Shown: piece by piece, positions 7,947 through 12,765 of the stretch
Position numbering within the stretch: the stretch's first letter is position 1
Layout: the number at the start of each line of letters is the position of its first letter
Assembly (NCBI GenBank): GCA_036517695.1
Contig: DATDVC010000046.1
Location: forward strand, 1-14,461
Direction: 5' to 3'
DNA from: DATDVC01 sp036517695
GTDB lineage: Bacteria; Patescibacteriota; Minisyncoccia; Phycocordibacterales; WO2-35-19
Length of the DNA stretch: 14,461 nucleotides
The notes under the pieces: generated by a model
Seen by the model: the letters and a program-made list of their open reading frames with translations, nothing else
Database searches by the model: none
Told to the model about the DNA's origin: nothing
Made by a program: the position numbers and the translations under genes

Positions 7947-8399
7947 ATGGCAAAAGAAAAAAGATCTTTTTTTGAGAGACTAACCGGATCCCTGCCGATA
8001 CCTAGGGATTTGGAAGAAATGGAAGAAGAAATTTCAAACGGCAACTGGATGGAAAATGCTTTACCCGAAGAGGGCGAGCTTTCAGTCGATGTTTACCAAA
8101 ACCAAAATGAGATAATCATAAAAGCCATGGTTGCTGGAGTCAGACCAGAAGACTTGGACGTTTCAATCTCAAGAGACATGGTCACCCTCAAGGGCAAGCG
8201 CGAGAGCGAAAGAACTATTGCCGATGACGACTATTTCCATAAAGAACTTTATTGGGGCACTTTTTCAAGAACCATAGTTTTACCGCAAGAAATAGACGTG
8301 GATGCGGCTGAAGCCGTGGAAAAGCACGGCCTCCTAATAATCAAGCTACCCAAACTCGACAAAAACCGCTCAACCAAACTAAAAGTCAGGGGTAACTAG
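7947..8399 (+). CDS. Hsp20 / alpha-crystallin family small heat-shock protein
   Basis: An ATP-independent holdase chaperone, cytoplasmic. I place the start at ATG 7947 (MAKEKRSFFERL), 4 nt after the prsW stop; a longer frame from TTG 7905 would overlap prsW and adds nothing family-like. The 150 residues divide into a charged N-terminal arm (1-44), the alpha-crystallin domain (about 45-137: VDVYQNQNEIIIKAMVAGV, PEDLDVSISRDMVTLKGKRE, FSRTIVLPQEID, then AVEKHGLLIIKLPK, the A-xxx-nGxL signature) and a short tail ending TKLKVRGN, where LKV may stand in for the C-terminal IxI/V motif. Length is normal. It converges on pyrD with a 4-bp overlap of stop codons (CTAG, 8396-8399). Confidence 0.93.
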   Translation: MAKEKRSFFERLTGSLPIPRDLEEMEEEISNGNWMENALPEEGELSVDVYQNQNEIIIKAMVAGVRPEDLDVSISRDMVTLKGKRESERTIADDDYFHKELYWGTFSRTIVLPQEIDVDAAEAVEKHGLLIIKLPKLDKNRSTKLKVRGN

Positions 8400-9502
8400 G
8401 ATTTTGCCGAAACCCCCACCGCTTCGCTTACATTTTTAAAACCGTCACGCTTTAGAAAGGTGGTGATATCTTTGTTTATCTCGCCAACAAGTTGCGGGCC
8501 TTCAAAAATCAAGCCGGTTATCAATTCAACCAGAGACGCTCCCCTTCTGATTTTGTCGTAAGCATCTTCGGCAGTGGATATGCCACCCACTCCGATTATT
8601 TTCAACCTTTTCCCGCAATAAGCGTAGGTTTTTGATATGAGCTCGTTTGATAAATTTTTTGTAGGGCTCCCACTCACACCTCCGCGCGCATCGGAAGAAA
8701 GCTCGTCTTTAATTTCAGAACTATTTTTATTTTTGTTCAGATTGCCTATTACCACAGCAGAAACCGGAAAGAGCATTATCGTGTCGAGTAGCGCCTTAAA
8801 ATCTTCCCACGACAAATTGATCGGCATCTTCACAAATACCGGATTTTTCGGCTTCAGATCAAAAATATTTTTGAGAAGGGGGGAAAGATTTTTGGGGACA
8901 AGAAAATCATCGGCTCCGCCAAAAACATTTGGGCACGATATGTTGATCTCATAAGCGCCCTTGAATCGAGATGCCTCAAAAACCTTCAGACACTCTGTGT
9001 AATCTTTTATCCCATTTTCCAAAGACAGCGTATCTTTTGAATTTGTCCTGCCAATGGAAATAATTTTTGGAATTAAAGAAGCGCTTTTCTTTATATTCAA
9101 AGATATTTTATTAGCTCCCATATTTTTCAGGCCATAATAAACCAAGAGTCCTTTTGACTTCAGCAACCTCTTTAACCTCGGCTTTGGATTACCCGGATAA
9201 GACCCGAGAGTTGCCGTGCCGACTTCGGAAAAGCCAAAGCCCACACTTTCCATGATACTCGTCATACGAGCGTCCTTGTCAAACCCGGCGGCTAGGCCGA
9301 CCGGATTTTTAAACTTCATGCCCCAAATCTCTTGAGACAGAGATTGGTCACAAAAAGCAAAAAGTTTTTTTACAAGAAACCTCGATATTTTATATTTCCC
9401 CAAAAATTCTCCGAGTAGCACAAAAGTGTCGTGCACAAACTCCGGATCAAAAAGAAAAAAAATCGGCCGGCAGATCTTTTTATACAGAAAACGGAATCGC
9501 AT
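8396..9502 (-). CDS. pyrD: Dihydroorotate dehydrogenase, class 2-like, with cysteine at the catalytic position
   Basis: Oxidises dihydroorotate to orotate in pyrimidine synthesis; class 2 enzymes are membrane-associated and pass electrons to quinone. 368 residues with a class 2-type N-terminal extension (RPIFFLFDPEFVHD, 12-25), then NPVGLAAGFDKDA (66-78), EVGTATLGSYPGNPKPRLKR (93-112), INISCPN (186-192), ARGGVSGSP (272-280), IIGVGGISTAEDAYDKIRRG (302-321) and LITGLIFEGPQLV (327-339). The catalytic base is Ser in class 2 and Cys in class 1; here it is C190. The class 2 NRMGFNN motif is replaced by VYYGLKN (121-127). The ATG is 6 nt after the CCA end of tRNA-Phe, with no ribosome binding site. 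The start is supported by the family-like N-terminus. Confidence 0.92.
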   Translation of the reverse strand: MRFRFLYKKICRPIFFLFDPEFVHDTFVLLGEFLGKYKISRFLVKKLFAFCDQSLSQEIWGMKFKNPVGLAAGFDKDARMTSIMESVGFGFSEVGTATLGSYPGNPKPRLKRLLKSKGLLVYYGLKNMGANKISLNIKKSASLIPKIISIGRTNSKDTLSLENGIKDYTECLKVFEASRFKGAYEINISCPNVFGGADDFLVPKNLSPLLKNIFDLKPKNPVFVKMPINLSWEDFKALLDTIMLFPVSAVVIGNLNKNKNSSEIKDELSSDARGGVSGSPTKNLSNELISKTYAYCGKRLKIIGVGGISTAEDAYDKIRRGASLVELITGLIFEGPQLVGEINKDITTFLKRDGFKNVSEAVGVSAKS

Positions 9503-9508
9503 CTGATT

Positions 9509-9585
9509 TGGTGCCGAGACCCGGGCTCGAACCGGGGACCTATCCCTCTTCAGGGGATCGCTACTACCAACTGAGCTATCTCGGC
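9509..9585 (-). tRNA. tRNA-Phe (GAA), CCA encoded
   Basis: Read on the minus strand: acceptor GCCGAGA pairs with TCTCGGC; D-arm GCTC...TAGC with one C-U mismatch at its inner end; anticodon stem ATCCC/GGGAT with loop CTGAAGA, giving anticodon GAA; variable loop AGGTC; T-arm CCCGG-TTCGAGC-CCGGG; discriminator A followed by encoded CCA (9511-9509). The body without CCA is 74 nt. The pyrD start codon follows after only 6 nt. Confidence 0.97.
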
Positions 9586-9593
9586 GCTCTTAT

Positions 9594-9602
9594 TTTATAG
9601 CA
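9594..9602 (-). promoter_or_regulatory. Extended -10 promoter of tRNA-Phe/pyrD
   Basis: Minus strand TGCTATAAA, that is a TGn extension followed by -10 TATAAA. Transcription would start at about 9586-9588, almost exactly at the 5' end of the tRNA (9585). A poor -35 (TTGGAG, 17-nt spacer) lies inside the preceding small gene. The same 9-mer occurs before the PEP-CTERM gene, and a one-base variant before lemA. Confidence 0.6.
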
Positions 9603-9848
9603 TTATTTGAGTAAATCTCCAAAATTTTTCAGGTCGCCCTTGATGGACCCGTAAGCCCCGATAGCTTCATCGAGATAGGGCTCTATGTAGTAGTAAGCGC
9701 CTATGGCCGCGCCGATAACAACGATCCAATAAACTACCCGGAAAATGCGCCCCACAAACATGCTCCTTTTTATGGATTGGAGCATCTTATTGTTCTCTCG
9801 AGACAACTCGAGAGCTTTTTTCAACATTTCTCTTTCTTCGGGTTGCAT
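9603..9848 (-). CDS. Small single-pass membrane protein of unknown function
   Basis: 81 residues. The first 30 are charged and helical (PEEREMLKKALELSRENNKM, LQSIKRS), followed by one transmembrane helix at about 36-54 (IFRVVYWIVVIGAAIGAYYY) and a short polar tail rich in Tyr, Gly and Lys. I do not recognise a named family; small proteins of this plan are frequent in Patescibacteria. No Shine-Dalgarno is visible; a TAGAAT lies just upstream (9863-9868). It sits between the glutaredoxin-like gene and tRNA-Phe on the same strand, and its stop adjoins the tRNA promoter. Coding status is supported by the amphipathic and hydrophobic layout and the tight spacing. Confidence 0.75.
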   Translation of the reverse strand: MQPEEREMLKKALELSRENNKMLQSIKRSMFVGRIFRVVYWIVVIGAAIGAYYYIEPYLDEAIGAYGSIKGDLKNFGDLLK

Positions 9849-9874
9849 ATATTTTTGTTTTGATTCTAGTTTTC

Positions 9875-9919
9875 TCCCCTCTCTTAACGTAAGAGAGGTC
9901 CGCCAACTGGCGGAGGGGA
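9875..9919. repeat. Double-hairpin REP-like palindromic element
   Basis: Two adjacent perfect hairpins: CCTCTCTTA-ACG-TAAGAGAGG (9878-9898) and TCCGCCA-AC-TGGCGGA (9899-9914). An outer pairing, TCCCCT (9875-9880) with AGGGGA (9914-9919), competes with the first stem. It sits 4 bp beyond the stop codon of the glutaredoxin-like gene, where it could act as an mRNA 3' stabiliser or weak terminator, though no U-tract follows. The compact CG-rich design in AT-rich DNA resembles dispersed REP/RAYT-type elements; copy number cannot be judged here. Confidence 0.6.
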
Positions 9920-9923
9920 TGAG

Positions 9924-10154
9924 TTATTTGAGTAGTTCTTCTACTTGCGGTTGATTGAAGCCGACCACCACCTTTTCGTCTATGACTATGACTGGCACGC
10001 CTAGCTGGCCGCTCTTGTCCATCATCTCCTGCCTCTTTGCCACGTCAGCCAAAACATCATATTCACTATATTTGATCCCCTTCTCTTTGAAAAACTCTTT
10101 CGCCATATGACAGAAGTGACATGTCGGAGTCGAGTAGATTGTTACTTTGTGCAT
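9924..10154 (-). CDS. Glutaredoxin-like thiol-disulfide oxidoreductase (NrdH/Grx type)
   Basis: A 76-residue thioredoxin-fold protein, probably a cytoplasmic reductant or disulfide exchanger. It starts HKVTIYSTPTCHFCHMAKEF with the redox pair CHFC (C12, C15), has the cis-proline loop LGVPVIVID (P54) and ends VVVGFNQPQVEELL, the usual glutathione/thiol-side helix. Length fits short Grx/NrdH proteins. It lies 26 nt after lemA on the same strand in an AT-only spacer, so co-transcription is likely. The partner reductase is not in the window, and neither is a ribonucleotide reductase, so NrdH rather than general Grx function cannot be decided. Confidence 0.92.
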   Translation of the reverse strand: MHKVTIYSTPTCHFCHMAKEFFKEKGIKYSEYDVLADVAKRQEMMDKSGQLGVPVIVIDEKVVVGFNQPQVEELLK

Positions 10155-10180
10155 AAATTTAAATTTAAAGATTAAAAGAT

Positions 10181-10738
10181 TTAAAACTCCACCTTAACCG
10201 GCTCTTTAGCCGCCTCGTTGCCGTCGAGATCAAAAAACTCCATTTTAGAAAATCCAAATATTTTTGCCACCAAGTTGCTCGGGAAAACTTCCATGGCAGT
10301 GTTTAGGTCGCGGACGTTTGTGTTGTAAAACCTGCGGGCGGCTTGGATTTTGTTTTCCGTATCAGAAAGCTCTCTTTGCAACTCGAGGAAATTTTGGTTG
10401 GCTTTGAGATCAGGGTAGCTTTCAGAAAGAGCGAAGATGGATTTTAGAGTGCTTGATAGCATGTTTTCCGCATTTCCATGCTCCGCGGGAGTCTTGGCGT
10501 TCATTGCCATATTTCTTGCCTGCACCACCTTGTCCAAAGTTCCCTGCTCATGCTCGGCATAACCTTTGACTGTGCTCACCAAGTTTGGGATAAGATCGTA
10601 TCTTCTTTTCATCTGGACCTCGATGTCGCTCCATGCCTCTTTGGAGCGGTTTACCAAAGTGATGAAGCGGTTGTAGGAAAATACGAACCACAAGACCGCC
10701 ACTGCAACCACGATAAGAAAAATTGTAGAAATTTCCAT
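10181..10738 (-). CDS. lemA: LemA family membrane protein
   Basis: 185 residues: N-terminal transmembrane helix (about 5-24, IFLIVVAVAVLWFVFSYN), then the helical-bundle LemA domain with the hallmarks YNRFITLVNRSKEAWSDIEV, QMKRRYDLIPNLVSTVKGYA, EHEQGTLDKVVQARN, SYPDLKANQNFLELQRELSD and NKIQAARRFYNTNVRDLNT, ending FPSNLVAKIFGFSKMEFFD. LemA proteins are anchored with the bundle outside; the biochemical role is not settled, and in other bacteria they often accompany membrane proteases such as HtpX. Here prsW is 2.2 kb away on the other strand. An extended -10 promoter lies 31 nt upstream; there is no clear Shine-Dalgarno. Confidence 0.95.
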   Translation of the reverse strand: MEISTIFLIVVAVAVLWFVFSYNRFITLVNRSKEAWSDIEVQMKRRYDLIPNLVSTVKGYAEHEQGTLDKVVQARNMAMNAKTPAEHGNAENMLSSTLKSIFALSESYPDLKANQNFLELQRELSDTENKIQAARRFYNTNVRDLNTAMEVFPSNLVAKIFGFSKMEFFDLDGNEAAKEPVKVEF

Positions 10739-10768
10739 GGCTTTTAAATTAGCTGTTAGATGTCAGTC

Positions 10769-10777
10769 ATTATAGCA
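10769..10777 (-). promoter_or_regulatory. Extended -10 promoter of lemA
   Basis: Minus strand TGCTATAAT: perfect -10 hexamer with TGn extension. The -35 position falls in the terminator stem of the upstream gene and has no consensus. Predicted leader is about 24 nt. The promoter begins right where the U-tract of the PEP-CTERM terminator ends, so the two signals are packed back to back. Confidence 0.7.
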
Positions 10778-10778
10778 T

Positions 10779-10816
10779 AAAAAAACCGCGGTGCCCCCTT
10801 ACAAGGAACACCGCGG
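10779..10816 (-). terminator. Rho-independent terminator of the PEP-CTERM gene
   Basis: Minus strand: CCGCGGTG (10816-10809), a 15-nt loop, CACCGCGG (10793-10786), then seven T (10785-10779). The perfect 8-bp GC-rich stem plus U-tract is a textbook terminator, 20 nt after the stop codon. It separates this gene from lemA. Confidence 0.92.
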
Positions 10817-10835
10817 ACGAGGGAAGCAAGCCGGA

Positions 10836-11450
10836 TCAGCGACGCTTGACGAGGCCGGCAACGATCAGACCGGCGGCAAGCATGAGGTGGGTAGCCGGCT
10901 CGGGGACTTGTTCCCCAGAAATCGTGGCCTGGAACCCCATCGGAGTTCGGGCCACATCTTGGCTCGTCGTGAATCGGAAGACAACGTCGTCCCCCGACAA
11001 AGCAACCGAGCCACTGTCCCACACCATGGTGGCCGGACAGGAGGGCTGAAGCGAACTGCAGTTGGTCCCCTGCGGGGCACCACTGCTGTTCACCAACGTA
11101 ACGAACGCGCCACCATTGAGACTTCTCTCAATGTGTGCGCCGTCGTCCGCGAGCGCGCGAACTCTGTAGTTCATCACATCGCTAATCGTGAGCGTGTAGA
11201 CAGTAAGCATTCCCAATGCCGGACCACCGCCCTGAAAGCCGGAATCAACTTGGTTGACCCACACCGCACCCGCACCCGTGGTTCCGTTGGGAGCCCACGG
11301 CGGTGCTTGGATGTTGCTGATGGGAATCTGTGCATCCCCACCCCACGCCGCATTACCATCCCCTGTGTTGTACAGGAATGGCGAGGCCGAGGCTGGTGAC
11401 ACCATCATCAAAAACACAATCAACATCGCACAAAATGCGATTCGTTTCAT
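10836..11450 (-). CDS. PEP-CTERM sorting-domain protein (predicted exosortase substrate)
   Basis: 204 residues: signal peptide (MKRIAFCAMLIVFLMMVSPASA, cleavage near 22-23), a Gly/Ala-rich beta-type body with no recognised domain, and a C-terminal VPEP (182-185), hydrophobic helix (about 187-201) and terminal KRR. This tripartite tail is the PEP-CTERM signal cut by exosortase (EpsH/XrtA family), usually in exopolysaccharide-producing Gram-negative bacteria. The body has C131 and C138. The start is supported by GGAGAG 6 nt before ATG; the gene has its own promoter and terminator, so it is a single-gene unit. Base composition stands out: 36/60 and 39/60 GC in the lines at 10921 and 11221, against 18/60 at 6841 in valS. 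Transfer from another phylum is likely; no exosortase is in the window. Confidence 0.88.
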   Translation of the reverse strand: MKRIAFCAMLIVFLMMVSPASASPFLYNTGDGNAAWGGDAQIPISNIQAPPWAPNGTTGAGAVWVNQVDSGFQGGGPALGMLTVYTLTISDVMNYRVRALADDGAHIERSLNGGAFVTLVNSSGAPQGTNCSSLQPSCPATMVWDSGSVALSGDDVVFRFTTSQDVARTPMGFQATISGEQVPEPATHLMLAAGLIVAGLVKRR

Positions 11451-11506
11451 TTTTTACTCTCCGAAATTGTGATGTAACTGTCCTCCGAAAAGAGCAGTCC
11501 AAAGAG

Positions 11507-11535
11507 TTTATAGCACAAGCTATTTAAAAATGCAA
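11507..11535 (-). promoter_or_regulatory. Promoter of the PEP-CTERM gene
   Basis: Minus strand TTGCAT (11530-11535), 17-nt spacer, TATAAA (11507-11512) with TGC extension. The ATG is 56 nt downstream, with GGAGAG as ribosome binding site. The -35 starts 5 bp from the end of the neighbouring membrane-protein gene. Confidence 0.75.
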
Positions 11536-11540
11536 GGTTT

Positions 11541-12071
11541 TTACGAATTTGGCGAGTTTGGCGCTTTTTGCTTCCTCAAAACCAAAAACCAGAAAAGGTA
11601 AATTGCGGCAAGAGCGCCATAGTTTATGATCATAAAAACTGGATGAGACCAAGAGATGCCGTGGGAAAATTGATAGCCGGAAAGCGGAAAAAGAAAAGGT
11701 GTTTCGTAAAAACCGCGATGAGTGGGTATGTCGATCAGGATATGCAGGAGCCAGCCCCACATCGGCCAGTAGAAAGCCGAAAGGCCTTTCATTTTGCGGA
11801 AAAGAAAAACCAAAAAAACCAGGAGTCCAAAAAAGACAATACTGTGAGTATAGTTGTAAGACTGGCTTGCATAACGAATCACCCAGACATTTTTGCCGAT
11901 AAGATCGAAAAATTCGGTTCTAGTAAACCAGGAGTAAAGAAATACCGGCGTAAAAGAAAACAAGTCAGGCAAAAGACCGAAAAGAACCGCGATAAACCGG
12001 TTCAACCTCTCCAGCCGATATTTTTTATAAAAAACCACATTGGTCCAGAGAGTATGAGCAAAAATATCCAT
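11541..12071 (-). CDS. YdjM/DUF457-type membrane-bound putative metal-dependent hydrolase
   Basis: 176 residues with about four membrane segments. The start is placed at ATG 12071 (MDIFAHTLWTNVVF) because the family begins with this His-containing segment; a longer frame to 12272 runs through a terminator hairpin and into the upstream gene. Conserved polar residues embedded in hydrophobic stretches are H6, D36 in GLLPDLFSF, H76 in YNYTHSIVFF, and H110, D114 and H118 in WGWLLHILIDIPTH, the pattern of the family annotated as membrane-bound metal-dependent hydrolases (E. coli YdjM). The substrate is unknown. TATACT lies 7 nt before the ATG, which would give an almost leaderless transcript if used as -10. 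The tail KQKAPNSPNS is polar. Confidence 0.8.
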   Translation of the reverse strand: MDIFAHTLWTNVVFYKKYRLERLNRFIAVLFGLLPDLFSFTPVFLYSWFTRTEFFDLIGKNVWVIRYASQSYNYTHSIVFFGLLVFLVFLFRKMKGLSAFYWPMWGWLLHILIDIPTHRGFYETPFLFPLSGYQFSHGISWSHPVFMIINYGALAAIYLFWFLVLRKQKAPNSPNS

Positions 12072-12100
12072 AACAATAAGTATAAAGTTAAAAGTAAAAA

Positions 12101-12142
12101 TTTTAAAGTAAAAGCGGCTCAGCACTTGAAAGTGAGAGCCGC
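12101..12142 (-). terminator. Probable rho-independent terminator after the nucleotidyltransferase-like gene
   Basis: Minus strand: GCGGCTC (12142-12136), inner stem CACT/AGTG, GAGCCGC (12120-12114), then TTTTACTTT. The 7-bp GC-rich outer stem lies 23 nt past the stop codon at 12166. The U-tract is interrupted, so termination may be partial. It argues that the membrane-protein gene downstream has its own start of transcription. Confidence 0.65.
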
Positions 12143-12165
12143 CAACAAAAGAATGCGAGTGACCT

Positions 12166-12765
12166 TTAACAATACCTCGCAACAGGATTAATGAGATTCG
12201 CCCAGCTCCATCGAATCTGCATCTCATCCAGCACTGGGTATATGGAAGCGGGGGTGGTTTTAAAACGAGCACTGGCTATCTTGTAGCCCCTTAGGATACG
12301 GCGTTCTATAACCAGCGACTCACGCAAGATTTCCGATGGGCACAAATACAACCCTTTTGGAATATTGCGAGCGTGCGCTTCCAACTGCACGCGCCACAGC
12401 AACCCAACTGAATTGCCATTGGTCGGACGTTCCTCTCGGTCGTGCGATACCCACCAATCTATACCAGACTGCCACTGCTTTGGATGGAGATTGCAGTCGT
12501 GCGAAAGCAAGATGACATCAACGTCCTTGTGTTCCAGTAGTTTCTCTTCGTCTGACACACCTGACCAAAGCTCTTTGGCTAGTCCCCCAACCAACATACC
12601 AACCACCCCAATCTCTTTCAACAAGTTGTCAGCAACACGCATCCCTTCCACACCACACACCGCTTGAGGGGGTGTGGGTGCACGCAGGATCTGTAACTGG
12701 AGTTTCCTTTGTTGCTGGCGTATTTCTGGCCGCAAAGACAACGACATCCTATAACCCATCAGCAT
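12166..12765 (-). CDS. Putative nucleotidyltransferase-fold protein, coupled to the metallophosphoesterase
   Basis: 199 residues, not confidently assigned. The stretch GMLVGGLAKELWSG (56-69) followed by KDVDVILLS (80-88) resembles the GG...DxD signature of DNA polymerase beta-type nucleotidyltransferases (MNT/AbiEii-like): G60, G61, D81, D83, with D103 in GIDWWV as a possible third acidic residue. The G-to-D spacing is longer than in minimal MNT proteins. The remaining part is mixed, with LCPSEILRESLVIERRILRG near the C-terminus. The start at ATG 12765 is supported by AGAGGA 6 nt upstream; it overlaps the end of the metallophosphoesterase gene by 17 nt, so translation is probably coupled. No antitoxin or HEPN partner is adjacent. 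It could also be a non-catalytic relative. Confidence 0.6.
   Translation of the reverse strand: MLMGYRMSLSLRPEIRQQQRKLQLQILRAPTPPQAVCGVEGMRVADNLLKEIGVVGMLVGGLAKELWSGVSDEEKLLEHKDVDVILLSHDCNLHPKQWQSGIDWWVSHDREERPTNGNSVGLLWRVQLEAHARNIPKGLYLCPSEILRESLVIERRILRGYKIASARFKTTPASIYPVLDEMQIRWSWANLINPVARYC

Noticed and set aside
10791..11399. Long open frame on the + strand (about 200 codons) opposite the PEP-CTERM gene
   Set aside because: It results from GC-rich composition of the opposite strand; it has Arg/His-rich nonsense-like composition and runs across the terminator hairpin, while the minus-strand product has signal peptide and sorting tail.
11568..12191. Long open frame on the + strand (about 207 codons) opposite the YdjM/DUF457-type gene
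   Set aside because: Its product is a lysine-rich, low-complexity sequence that mirrors codons of the membrane protein; no family motif, and it crosses a terminator hairpin.
11541..12272. Extended start at 12272 for the membrane hydrolase-like gene
   Set aside because: The extra 67 residues overlap the nucleotidyltransferase-like gene and a terminator stem, and the family N-terminus begins at MDIFAHTLW (12071).
12365..12667. 100-codon open frame on the + strand inside the nucleotidyltransferase-like gene
   Set aside because: Ser/Thr/Pro/Cys-rich shadow frame without start signal; the minus-strand frame has a strong ribosome binding site and family-like motifs.
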